Below are positions 44,001 to 50,541 of a stretch of 64,000 bases of DNA, in pieces (the first letter of the stretch is position 1; every line of letters begins with the position of its first letter). Source of the stretch: Pithys albifrons albifrons (Eukaryota; Chordata; Aves; Passeriformes; Thamnophilidae); contig NC_092459.1 of assembly GCF_047495875.1 (NCBI RefSeq), positions 91,125,560 to 91,189,559 of the forward strand, given 5' to 3'. The position numbers were made by a program, and so were the translations under genes. The notes under the pieces are model-generated. The model saw nothing but the letters and a program-made list of their open reading frames with translations. It made no database searches and was not told the DNA's origin.

Positions 44001-45809
44001 AACATTCATCAAACTTAAAATTCATCATTTTACGTGTGTTTGTGTATATTCAGCATCGGTTCTCAAGAAATCATTTTTGTGCTGACTTTATTTGAAAATG
44101 TTTGTGGTCTTGCTCTGTATTGTTACACATATTTTGTCTCAACAGAGTTTGCACTTAGGGTAGTGAATGCTCCAATGGCCTTAGATTTAGCATTTGGCAT
44201 AGTGTGTGAGCTGCTGCAGCGGTGGGGGGAGATCCATGCCGGCGTGCCGATCCTGCTGGAATGGCTGCTGGGAGACAGCGATCTGAAAAGAGATTTGGAG
44301 ACTTCAGCCCTGGTAATTTTAACTACCAATTGCTATATCATGTTGGAAACACTGTGTTTCTGCAGTCTTGTGGTAGGGATGGAATGAAATATCTCATCTG
44401 ATGAAACCTGATGATCACTACTGTAGTATTAACTGATTTACAATTGTTAAAAAAATTCACATGGATAATATTTAGAATAAAAATAGAGTTTGATACCTGT
44501 CTCCTGGCATATCAGCCTAAAATTAAAGAGACCAATAAACAAACATTGAAATAAACCAAGAGTTACTTCACAAGTCACTGTTGACCAAAACACTTTGAGG
44601 CTGAAATGTAAAGACTTCTGGTATTATTGCAGATGATGGCTTGCCTTGAATTTAAACTGGAGCTGTGAGTGCCAGGCACATCTGATGTTCAAGAACAGTG
44701 CTCTCCCAGCTGCTGGCTTTTCCAGAGATAGCATTTAAATATTTGGTAACTTTATGCCATCTTCCATGTGACTGGTTCTGCATAGCACATGAAATAGCCT
44801 TGCTTACATCAGTCATTGTCTTCAGAAGGATTATTTCTGTAAAGAAAAACTTTGCCACACTGGTTCTGGAAAACCCAATACTGTATAATACACTCTGCTC
44901 TTTTTGTCTTGAAAAAAGTGTAAAAATCAAAATAATGCTGGAAGGTAAACCGGAAGGAGCAGGAGCAGCTACATCTTTGAGAAGTTTCTTGACAATTAAT
45001 GTGACCCATGAAATATATTATGGATCTTTTCTTAAGCCTCTGGTTTAGGTATGCCTCTCCAGGTTTCACTGACTGATACAATTTTCCTTTTTCATTTAAT
45101 CCACTCAAAAAGCTCCGTGATATAACAAATTAATGTACTGGTTACAGAGAGGTCTCTGAAATATAAGACTGTTTCAAGCACATGTTAAAGATTAGGACTA
45201 CTATTTACTTCCACTGTTTCCCGAGACTTGTACCATAACTGCCTAATTTTTGAAGGTAAAATCTCTTTGGCAAGGTAGTAACCGTTTTTACTGTGTTTTC
45301 CCAAGCCTTTAAAAAACGCATATGAATTTTTACCTTTTTTTTAATATCAAGAAGCTGTTCTGTGACACCTCTCTTTCTGTATATATCCTCTTTTATGTCT
45401 TTTATGATTTTCTCATTATTATGAAACCACAAGTCATTTCCTAATCACTGTTGGTTTTCTTTTTGTTAAGGAAGAAGATGATTATCTGTTTGATAAAGGG
45501 GAAGTGAATTTTTGGGCAGAGAAGTTGATTCATGTTAGACAACTTAGTAAGCACCTTTTGCAGCTTATATCAGTGACTCATCTAACGTTACCACATCATG
45601 AAAGACTTAAACAGCTATCAAGAACAGCACTGGACCAAGCCCAGCTCGTTGAACATCTTCTCCGAGCACTGCCTCCAGCTCCAGAATTTTCCAAAACTGC
45701 AGAATTCACAAGATTGGCTATTCAAAATGAGAGAATAGTGGTCTGTCTTAAAATACTAAACCTGCTTAAGTCTGATGATCCTTGCAAAAATGAAAATCTG
45801 GAAAAGTAA
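10630..45809 (+). CDS. THADA: THADA, C-terminal part (seven exons, 5' incomplete)
   Basis: THADA (thyroid adenoma-associated) is a very large HEAT/ARM-repeat protein, about 1950 residues in human. It is the animal counterpart of yeast Trm732, the partner of the Trm7/FTSJ1 methyltransferase for 2'-O-methylation at position 32 of the tRNA anticodon loop. Insect THADA is also linked to SERCA and energy storage. Here seven exons join with consistent phases (1-0, 0-0, 0-2, 2-0, 0-1, 1-1, 1-0, 0-end) and give about 460 residues of alpha-helical, leucine-rich sequence. Recognisable THADA segments include [35 protein letters not shown] and [11 protein letters not shown]. Family identity comes from recognition of these segments and from position: ZFP36L2 follows on the same strand, as in other vertebrates. 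The central DUF2428 region lies upstream of the window. The 3' end is ambiguous: the TAA at 45807-45809 overlaps a consensus donor. Confidence 0.93.
11034..11334 (+). other. THADA: THADA intron A-B
   Basis: This is a 301-bp GT-AG intron. It is AT-rich, with no repeat or other feature that I can recognise. Confidence 0.85.
11335..11456 (+). CDS. THADA: THADA exon B
   Basis: This 122-bp exon lies between acceptor ctacag and donor aacag/gtatgg. It starts in phase 0 and ends in phase 2. It encodes [18 protein letters not shown] and then [17 protein letters not shown]. It begins with gta directly after the acceptor, so phase 0 from exon A is kept. Confidence 0.92.
11457..12773 (+). other. THADA: THADA intron B-C
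   Basis: This is a 1.3-kb GT-AG intron. Open frames on both strands around 12100-12620 overlap each other, lack any recognisable domain and do not join the THADA exons, so I do not read them as coding. I see no repeat. Confidence 0.8.
12774..12846 (+). CDS. THADA: THADA exon C
   Basis: This is a small 73-bp exon with a strong polypyrimidine tract (cttcttttctcag) and the donor cagcag/gtaatg. Its first base completes the AGC serine codon from exon B. It encodes [17 protein letters not shown] and then HLLQNHQQ, ending on a codon boundary. The phases fit both neighbours, which is the main support for such a short exon. Confidence 0.9.
12847..15855 (+). other. THADA: THADA intron C-D, carrying a CR1 copy
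   Basis: This is a 3.0-kb GT-AG intron. It carries a sense-oriented CR1 LINE fragment at about 14100-14758. The rest is AT-rich, and I see nothing else in it. Confidence 0.85.
14100..14758 (+). mobile_element. CR1 LINE fragment, 5' truncated and internally deleted
   Basis: The part 14100-14255 reads as a piece of the CR1 reverse transcriptase: [17 protein letters not shown], then [15 protein letters not shown] and LFVNYLDE, matching the family's 'TSGVPQGSVLGP' block. From about 14256 the sequence jumps to the CR1 3' end: the 'ctcagtacaagagagacat' and 'agggcaac' blocks, 'ctgttcagcct', 'ggttgtggagtctccctc' and 'gttggaccagatgac'. It ends in the diagnostic gggattctgtgaatc at about 14758. The several hundred bases between the RT block and the 3' part are missing. 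No frame is intact, so the copy is dead. It sits in sense orientation inside a THADA intron. Confidence 0.93.
15856..16000 (+). CDS. THADA: THADA exon D
   Basis: This 145-bp exon lies between acceptor tgccttcag and the strong donor cttg/gtaagt. It starts in phase 0 and ends in phase 1. It encodes [18 protein letters not shown] and then a helix rich in Leu, Ala and Glu ([17 protein letters not shown]), typical of HEAT/ARM repeats. Confidence 0.92.
16001..18413 (+). other. THADA: THADA intron D-E
   Basis: This is a 2.4-kb GT-AG intron, AT-rich. It holds a short imperfect tandem repeat at 16142-16199 and no recognisable transposon. Minus-strand open frames at 17812-18226 show no domain. Confidence 0.8.
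16142..16199. repeat. Imperfect tandem repeat (actaaacatatagacat)
   Basis: The unit 'tactaaacatatagacat' occurs twice, at about 16153-16171 and 16179-16197, separated by further 'ttactaaac' copies. It is a small AT-rich tandem array inside a THADA intron. Confidence 0.75.
18414..18545 (+). CDS. THADA: THADA exon E
   Basis: This 132-bp exon follows the acceptor aaatatag and ends at aacag/gtatgt. It enters in phase 1 (completing a glycine codon with exon D) and leaves in phase 1. It encodes [18 protein letters not shown] and then [20 protein letters not shown]. The VRDAAAEV pattern is a typical HEAT-repeat second helix. It is followed by the 25.6-kb intron. Confidence 0.93.
23213..23296. repeat. 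A/C-rich simple-sequence tract
   Basis: This is a run of caaaacaaaag, caaacaaaaac and aaaaaaaccccacc type units on the + strand, almost without G or T. It is low-complexity DNA, and the open frames across it (Lys/Pro/Asn/Gln-rich) are artefacts of that composition. Confidence 0.85.
24048..24431 (+). pseudogene. Decayed coding-like fragment, parent unidentified
   Basis: An open stretch reads [20 protein letters not shown], then [20 protein letters not shown] and [10 protein letters not shown]. The frame then stops at 24258, and another frame continues with protein-like text ([20 protein letters not shown]), broken by further stops, until about 24425. The amino-acid make-up is that of a real protein, unlike the other chance frames in this intron. 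It looks like a dead copy of an exon or mRNA with one frameshift and internal stops. An ag precedes it at about 24047 and 'aaag/gtattt' follows it, so it could be an old exon copy rather than a processed pseudogene. I do not recognise the parent. Confidence 0.45.
30914..30966 (+). mobile_element. CR1 LINE 3'-terminal fragment
   Basis: The sequence 'ggactaggtcatctccagag', then 'gtctcttccagcattaatga' and 'ttctatgaaa', matches the last 50 or so bases of avian CR1 elements (GATGATCTCCAGAGGTCCC-type, then CCTTCCAACC and GATTCTGTGA). Only the 3' tail remains, in sense orientation relative to THADA. Confidence 0.75.
37725..37745. repeat. (TA)n microsatellite
   Basis: A short run of about eight TA units (gcatatatatatatattta) inside the large THADA intron. 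Confidence 0.7.
41459..41510. repeat. A/C-rich simple-sequence tract
   Basis: CAA and CAAA-type units (caacaacaaacaaaaaccca and similar) with almost no G or T on the + strand. The composition is like that of the tracts at 23.2 and 42.3 kb. Confidence 0.8.
42291..42372. repeat. Poly(A) and A/C-rich simple-sequence tract
   Basis: A run of 12 or more A is followed by caacacaacaaaaacccaaa-type sequence and a second A run. It could be the remains of a retrotransposed poly(A) tail, but I see no element body upstream. Confidence 0.75.
43643..43658. repeat. (GT)n microsatellite
   Basis: A short acgtgtgtgtgtgtgta run of about seven GT units in the THADA intron. Confidence 0.7.
44146..44312 (+). CDS. 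THADA: THADA exon F
   Basis: This 167-bp exon follows the acceptor tctcaacag and ends at ccctg/gtaatt. Its first two bases complete a GAG codon with exon E, and it ends on a codon boundary. It encodes [19 protein letters not shown], then [20 protein letters not shown] and [16 protein letters not shown]. The acceptor could be used two bases later (acagag), but only 44146 keeps the frame. Confidence 0.93.
44313..45470 (+). other. THADA: THADA intron F-G
   Basis: This is a 1.16-kb GT-AG intron (gtaatt...tttgttaag). The overlapping open frames at 44.65-45.11 kb on both strands have no recognisable domain and do not fit the splice phases. I see no repeat. Confidence 0.82.
45471..45809 (+). CDS. 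THADA: THADA exon G, probable last coding exon
   Basis: This exon starts after ttttgttaag in phase 0 with the acidic run [12 protein letters not shown]. It continues through [18 protein letters not shown] and [17 protein letters not shown] to [18 protein letters not shown]. The frame closes at TAA, 45807-45809, after NENLEK. The same bases form a perfect donor (aaaa/gtaagt, cut after 45805). If that donor is used, the protein would continue into another exon in phase 2. I found no convincing further exon before the ZFP36L2 island, so a stop here is the simpler reading. Confidence 0.88.
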   Translation, partial: EEDDYLFDKGEVNFWAEKLIHVRQLSKHLLQLISVTHLTLPHHERLKQLSRTALDQAQLVEHLLRALPPAPEFSKTAEFTRLAIQNERIVVCLKILNLLKSDDPCKNENLEK

Positions 45810-46782
45810 GTTATTAAAAGTTCGTCCTCAGGGAGCTGCACAGGTTAGTGGATGAGCAGGGAAACTGAATTCCAGCAACATTCAAGAAATCAGGAATTGC
45901 TATGATGACTCAAGTAAACCTGCAACAAACTACTCAGTATTCAGACTGAAACTACATTTTTATTTATGAATCTATGGATTTTTTCTTTATCAGACGTGCT
46001 GTGGAAGACTGTTCCTTCTAAATGCATTTGCTAATGTTATTCAGCTGAGCATTGTTTATTACAGCTCCTGTAGGAAGTAAAGCAGGTAAACTTTCCATTC
46101 ATCCAGGTGCAGGCCACCTGTAGTTCTGTTATGTTTTATCCTGTATTTTACCTCCTGTATCTTAATACCAAGGAGAAGTTGGGTTTTTGGTCTCCTTTCA
46201 AAATGTGGCATGTTAATTATTAAATTAATATGCTTTTTTATTTTTACATGTTTCTAAAAGAAAAGAAATTGTTATTTGTTCATGACAATTTTTAGAGTAC
46301 ATTTCAAATTTTACTGCATTTTCCTCTGGAAGAATACAAAGTTTTTCACTTTGGTAGTAACCTTGTTTTGCACATGGAAGCAGCATTAGTTAGACTTCTG
46401 CATGCTTCTTTTTTCCTTTAAATCAAACAACTACATTCATAAAATGGCTCTAAAATTAAGACCACTGTGTTCAAAATGAAGCAGCTGTTCCATTGCAAAT
46501 GAAATAGTTTCACATTTACTTCAAAACAGCTTGCTGTGCAAGCAGACCTGAAAAGTAAGGTCCTGCTGAGCACTGAAGCCCCTCCGAAGTGTACAAGAGG
46601 TGTTTCTGTGCTCCAGTCCTTGCTTTTGGGAGATGCTCTCACTGGCACTCAGGTGGGGCAGCCACGGGGACTATTCCAAGTGTTCCATGGTGTTGCTGTG
46701 CCTGAAACGCAAAAATGCTTTTTGTGCATTGTATTTTTCTGGGAACTGGAATTGGGTTTCAATATGAAAATGAGACATCAAA

Positions 46783-46788
46783 AATAAA
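46783..46788 (+). terminator. THADA: Candidate THADA poly(A) signal AATAAA
   Basis: This is a canonical hexamer about 975 bp after the THADA stop and the first AATAAA downstream of it. A second hexamer lies at 47425-47430. The choice between them cannot be made from sequence alone. Confidence 0.45.
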
Positions 46789-47041
46789 TATTGATGTGAA
46801 ACGGTTGCGTTACCTTCCTGTAGCCAAGGGCTGTGACTGGACATGTGGCTGTAGCATGGCTGGGCCCCCTCTAGCACGGTTGTGCGTCCCTGTACGCTGT
46901 TATTCGGCCTCCTTGGAAGAATAACATGTCCAACGAACGACTGTTTGCTTTCGGAGTCTTCACCTAAATGTGTAAGAACAGAGCAGAGCAGAGCAGGAAA
47001 TCTTGGTGACACAGGTAAGGGATGAGTGTTGCGGCTCACGG

Positions 47042-47056
47042 CCGGCAGGTGGCGGC
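47042..47056 (+). promoter_or_regulatory. CTCF-like binding motif
   Basis: The 15-mer ccggcaggtggcggc matches the CTCF core consensus CCASYAGRKGGCRSY at 14 of 15 positions. It lies between THADA and ZFP36L2, a plausible place for a boundary. Binding is inferred from the motif only. Confidence 0.6.
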
Positions 47057-47130
47057 GCAGAACCGCCGGACGTGCTGGGGCTGCCTTGGAGCCGCTGAGA
47101 GCCGGGCTGGGGCTGGGGCTGCCTGAGAGG

Positions 47131-47272
47131 CGGACTCGGGCTCAGCCTGGGCACGGGGGGGCTCCCGCAGAGCCGGACTCAGGCTCGGCCTGGGCACGGT
47201 CGGGCTCCCGCAGAGCCGGGCTCGGGCTCAGGATCAGGCTCGGGCTCAGGTTCAGGCTCGGGCTCAGCCCGG
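47131..47272. repeat. G/C-rich minisatellite (43-bp unit plus GGCTCGGGCTCA-type units)
   Basis: Two adjacent 43-bp copies start at 47131 and 47174 (cggactcgggctcagcctgg and cggactcaggctcggcctgg, each followed by gcacgg and ctcccgcagagc). A third, partial copy begins at 47217 and dissolves into a short array of ggctcgggctcagg / ttcaggctc units ending near 47272. The array opens a long + strand frame (47026-47373) rich in Gly, Leu, Arg and Ala, which is a compositional artefact. Confidence 0.85.
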
Positions 47273-47424
47273 GTAGGCTAAAGCTGTGCCCGCGCTGCTC
47301 GCAGTGGCTGGAGCTGCAGTGCCCCATAGTCCATTGCCGCCCTCTTCTTCAGTTTAAATACAATCTGCGGTAAATCGAGCTAAGCTGATGGGTTGGGTCT
47401 AGTGGACATCTGAACACTGCACAA

Positions 47425-47430
47425 AATAAA
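47425..47430 (+). terminator. THADA: Second candidate THADA poly(A) signal AATAAA
   Basis: This is a canonical hexamer in cacaaaataaagtc, about 1.6 kb after the THADA stop and beyond the minisatellite and CTCF-like site. Confidence 0.35.
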
Positions 47431-48611
47431 GTCACTACTGGAAAAAACCCCAAAATTTTAAGTACTGGCTGTAAGTTTCCTGGCTTCAGAGTTAAGTAAT
47501 TTATGATGAAACTTGAGACTCCAATAGGCAAAAGGGAAATGCTGGAATCTGAAATGATGTTTCAGAGTATGCCCGCTACCCGACTTAATGAGCCATGCTG
47601 CGAGTTAGGCTAAAAATTAATTTGTTTGCATCTAATTTGAGTTCCTGGGAAAAGAACAGCCCAGATTATGTCGGGAAGCCACTCTTAAAAAATAGTTAAG
47701 ACCTGTACAATTAATTAACAGCTGCTGGTTTTGCCATATCTGTCCATCATTTTTGAACTAGTGTGGCAAAAGCTGTTATAGTAGGAGACAAAAAGAAGTT
47801 CGTATACATCAAAATCACTTTACAGTTGTGTAACTGCTCATGTCACTATAAGATGGTCTAGTAACATTGGCTTTTTAATTTCCTTTTAATTGGGTAGAAT
47901 TTAAAACACATATGCATATATATTTAATACTGGGAAATGGATAAATGCAGAGGGGTAACAGCATAGTAGTAGACCCACAGTGACCATAAAACTTTAGTAA
48001 TTTGGTGAAGCCTTGAGGACTTGGTTAATGAGTAACCAAACAGCTCGAAAACCCAGTCTTCCTTATCGTGGTGGTAAGATGCATCTGGAACCTCTGTCAT
48101 CCCGCCTGAGTTTATAGAGAGTAAATACGAGTTCTATCAGCGGACACACATTTCACCACACGGTGCTAGGGCCGTGGGTTACTGTGTAACTACTCAACGA
48201 AGAACCTTTAAACCCTGTGCAGCGATTGCAGGAGAGGGTTAGCGAAACCCGATGCCAGTGCACTTATCGGCCGTGTGTTTGATCAGTCAGTTTATCAAAG
48301 TATTCCTCACAATGGCGATGACACATTGATCCGTGCATGACTGTCATCGTAAACTGTTCTCTTGGTTGGCTGGCGGGCAGGATCTGCTCCAAGGTGATGT
48401 TTCCACGGCAGAGATGTGTGGGAGGGTCAGTCCGGAGGCCACTCCGGAGGGGGGTATGAGAAGTGATGCGGCTATCCCGTGCACCCGCAGCAGCCCCGAA
48501 GGCTCCCCCTGTGCGAGGCAGCCTCTGTTCCCGGGGCGGGACCGGCCACGCCCCGGCGGAGCGGGAGGAGGGGAAGGCAGGAACGTGGATCCGGGCCGGA
48601 GGAGCCGGCGG

Positions 48612-48626
48612 CCGCCAGGGGGCGCC
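48612..48626 (+). promoter_or_regulatory. Strong CTCF-like binding motif
   Basis: The 15-mer ccgccagggggcgcc matches CCASYAGRKGGCRSY at 14 of 15 positions, and the one difference (A to G at position 3) is well tolerated by CTCF. It lies in the upstream part of the ZFP36L2 CpG island, about 1.7 kb before the inferred start site, in the same orientation as the motif at 47042. Confidence 0.7.
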
Positions 48627-49178
48627 AGGACCCCGCCAGCCGCGCGGGCGGCGGGAGGGGCCGGGAATGGGAGCGGGGCCGGGAATGGGGCGGGGAGCCA
48701 GCAGCGGGGCCGGGAGCGAGGTCGGCGGAGCGGGGCACGGGCCCCAGTAAACTGCCGGGACACGGGAAGGAGCGAGGTTTGGGCTTTCCGCCGCCCAGCT
48801 CCTCGTCTTTCCCGGCGGATTCTCCATCTCCTCGGCCGGGTCCGTCCCGCCGCGGGTGACGACTGGCGGGCGGTGCCCGTGTCCGGCGCTGCCGAGGGGA
48901 CGCCCGAAGGCCCCGCCGGCAGCCCCCGCTCTGAGCCGCGCGGGAGGAGGAGGAGTAGGGGAAGCGAAGGGGCGCGGGAGCCGCGTGGCGGCGAGTGTGA
49001 AGCGAATGGCTCTGATGAGACCCGACCCCCCCAGCCGAAGTTTCTTTCCTTTGCAAATGTGTTTTCCCAGCGCCGCGCTCCTGCTGACGTGGTCAGGTTT
49101 GCACCCTTGGATTTCGCGGGCCTGACATTCCGGCTCGGAAGCTCAAGAGGATCAAACACTTCAGCTGGCTTTAGCAGC

Positions 49179-49185
49179 TATAAAA
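49179..49185 (+). promoter_or_regulatory. ZFP36L2: Perfect TATA box (TATAAAA), possible upstream promoter
   Basis: TATAAAA occurs in agctataaaactttac within a less GC-rich patch (about 49020-49210) of the island. The patch also carries a CRE-like TGACGTGG (49085-49092) and an ETS-like attccggc. It could drive an alternative upstream start for ZFP36L2 or an unannotated transcript. This is inference from motifs. Confidence 0.35.
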
Positions 49186-49373
49186 CTTTACACGTTCGCC
49201 CGCCTGTGTTCTCCTTCCCATTTGTCCCGGGGCCGAGCAAACGCGGGAGGGAACGAGGGGGGAGCGGAGCAGCCGCCGCCTTTCACAAGCCGCGTTTGCG
49301 CGGCCTTATCGGCACGGGGGGGCGGGGGTGTTTGGCACGGCGGCTCCCGGCCCGCCTTGGCCGGCGGCCGGCC

Positions 49374-49463
49374 CGTCCTGGGAGGGAGCCCCGTCCCAGG
49401 AGGGAGCCCAGTCCTGGCAGCGAGCGCCGTCCCGGGAGGCAGCGTCGTCCCGGGAGGGAGGCC
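49374..49463. repeat. 18-bp minisatellite, five units, in the ZFP36L2 upstream region
   Basis: Five consecutive 18-bp units start at 49374, 49392, 49410, 49428 and 49446. The unit is close to cgtcccgggagggagccc; the third unit is the most diverged. Because 18 is a multiple of three, every frame through it stays open and reads as six-residue periodic peptide, which is why long spurious frames cross this spot. Confidence 0.88.
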
Positions 49464-49560
49464 CGCCACGGGCACCGCCGCTGCCTCCGCCCGCCGTGCG
49501 GCGGGGGACAGCCCGGCGGGGGTGGTCCGGCGGGGGCTGAGGAGCGAAGGCGAGGGTGGG

Positions 49561-49610
49561 AGGGAGACGTGGGAGGGGGGAGGGGTGCGGGGTGCGGGGG
49601 GAGGAGGGAG
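49561..49610 (+). promoter_or_regulatory. G-quadruplex-prone G run
   Basis: The + (non-template) strand carries six or more runs of three to six G in about 50 bases (gggag, gggagggggg, aggggt, gcgggg, gcgggggg, aggaggg), fitting the G3+N1-7 pattern for an intramolecular quadruplex. It lies about 0.7 kb upstream of the inferred ZFP36L2 start. Confidence 0.6.
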
Positions 49611-50159
49611 ATGCACGGCGGGGTTGGGTGGGGGTCGTTCATTAGCCTGGCCGGTAAGAGGTTCACGCCGTCTCGCCTGCGCGCCCGCCTGCCAGCCTTT
49701 CCCAGACTGCCAACAAAAATACCGGGACCAAACTTGAGCTCCTCGAAAAGCGGGGAGAAGCGGCAGGGCGGCCAGCCGGTGCCCAGCCCCGTCCCGCCGG
49801 CCGCATCGGGGCAGCGCGGGCCCGACCTTTGTTTCAAACCAGTTACGTGGCAAAAGTTTATTTTCGGCGGGCGGGGTTGGAAGAAGTGCCCCCGGCCTCC
49901 CCCGCAGCCCCGCGCTTGGGGACGCGGCCGCCGAGCGCGGGTAGCTCCCGCATTGCTGGCGAGGGCCGGGGCGTCAGGTCTTTGGAGAGGGATGCGTATG
50001 AGGGGCGCTGCCTCGCCCGGCTCCCCGCTTCTCCCGCCCCGTCCTTCCCACGTTGCCCACGCTGCAGGCGCACCCGGCTCGGGGGTACCACGGGCTGACT
50101 GCGCGGCAGGCGCTGCCCCGAACCTGCCCCGCAGCCGCTGCAGGCGCCTTGTGCCAAAC

Positions 50160-50270
50160 GCGGGGCGGCCCGGCCGACGGGCTGGGGCGGGGCGGGCCCG
50201 GCGGGCGGCGCGGGGCGGGCGGAGCGGGGCACCGCCCCCGCGGGCCGCCGCGGCCGCGTTTATATGGGGG
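50160..50270 (+). promoter_or_regulatory. ZFP36L2: ZFP36L2 core promoter: Sp1 cluster and TATA-like box
   Basis: Several GC boxes (ggggcggggcggg near 50184, cggggcgggcgg near 50211, accgcccccg near 50231) lie just upstream of tttatatgg at 50259-50267, a TATA-like element. A start site about 25-30 bases further on, near 50290, would give a 5'UTR of about 200 bases. The ATG at 50264 lies inside the TATA-like element and would not be in the mRNA. Confidence 0.65.
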
Positions 50271-50289
50271 CGGCGCGGGGCGCCGCGGA

Positions 50290-50490
50290 GTTCCCGCAGT
50301 TCACCCGCTGCTGTGCAGCCGCCGTCGCCGCCTCGGCCCGGCACCCGCCGTCCCGCCGGGAAGGAGTCGGGACCGTTTCGGATCTCAAGCAGACGGCCCC
50401 CTCCTATCTAGTCGTGGCTTTTCCAAACCCTCCGAGGACAGCGGGATCTTTCGGTCCTTCCTGTATTTCCGACCATTACAGGATCTAGAA
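50290..50490 (+). other. ZFP36L2: Inferred ZFP36L2 5'UTR
   Basis: From the inferred start near 50290 to the coding start there is no upstream ATG, so the ZFP36L2 initiator is the first AUG. The context around it is tctagaaATGt, with a favourable A at -3. The exact transcription start is not visible from sequence alone. Confidence 0.6.
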
Positions 50491-50541
50491 ATGTCGACGA
50501 CACTTTTATCTGCTTTCTACGACATTGACTTCTTGTGTAAG
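50491..50541 (+). CDS. ZFP36L2: ZFP36L2 coding exon 1
   Basis: The 17 codons [17 protein letters not shown] end in phase 0 at the donor aag/gtaggg. This short N-terminal exon, with the intron directly after the LCK triplet, is the standard ZFP36L1/L2 gene structure. Confidence 0.97.

Larger units (their letters stand above)
18546..44145 (+). other. THADA: THADA intron E-F, 25.6 kb
   Basis: This giant GT-AG intron (gtatgt...tctcaacag) separates two phase-1 exons. It is AT-rich and poor in recognisable repeats: one short CR1 tail near 30.9 kb, three A/C-rich simple tracts (23.2, 41.5 and 42.3 kb), small (GT)n and (AT)n runs, and a decayed coding-like fragment at about 24.05-24.43 kb. Purine-rich stretches occur at about 32.84-33.06 kb. 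Several blocks (about 30.04-30.20 and 36.94-37.08 kb) look like candidate conserved non-coding elements, rich in TAATTA-type sites, but this is only an impression. I found no additional exon that fits the THADA phases. Confidence 0.8.
45810..48440 (+). other. THADA 3'UTR and THADA-ZFP36L2 intergenic region
   Basis: No coding feature is supported here. The THADA 3'UTR should begin at 45810. Candidate poly(A) signals are ATTAAA at 45813, AATAAA at 46783 and AATAAA at 47425. The first lies too close to the stop to be attractive. A G/C-rich patch (about 47020-47330) holds a CTCF-like motif and a minisatellite. The remainder is AT-rich and unremarkable. Confidence 0.75.

Noticed and set aside
44698..45048. 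Open frames on both strands in the last THADA intron
   Set aside because: Exons F and G join directly in phase 0. These frames have no domain and would break the reading.
46536..46787. Possible further THADA 3' exon
   Set aside because: There is no convincing acceptor, the reading phase does not match a splice after 45805, and the text does not resemble the THADA C-terminus.
47026..47373. 115-codon frame across the G/C-rich minisatellite
   Set aside because: It is periodic Gly/Leu/Arg text created by the repeat. There is no evidence of coding.
48333..50411. 692-codon + strand open frame upstream of ZFP36L2, and the 353-codon minus-strand frame at 49283-50344
   Set aside because: Both lie in the CpG island, are Arg/Pro/Gly/Ala-rich in every frame, cross an 18-bp minisatellite and the core promoter, and show no domain. 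GC-rich DNA lacks stop codons by chance.
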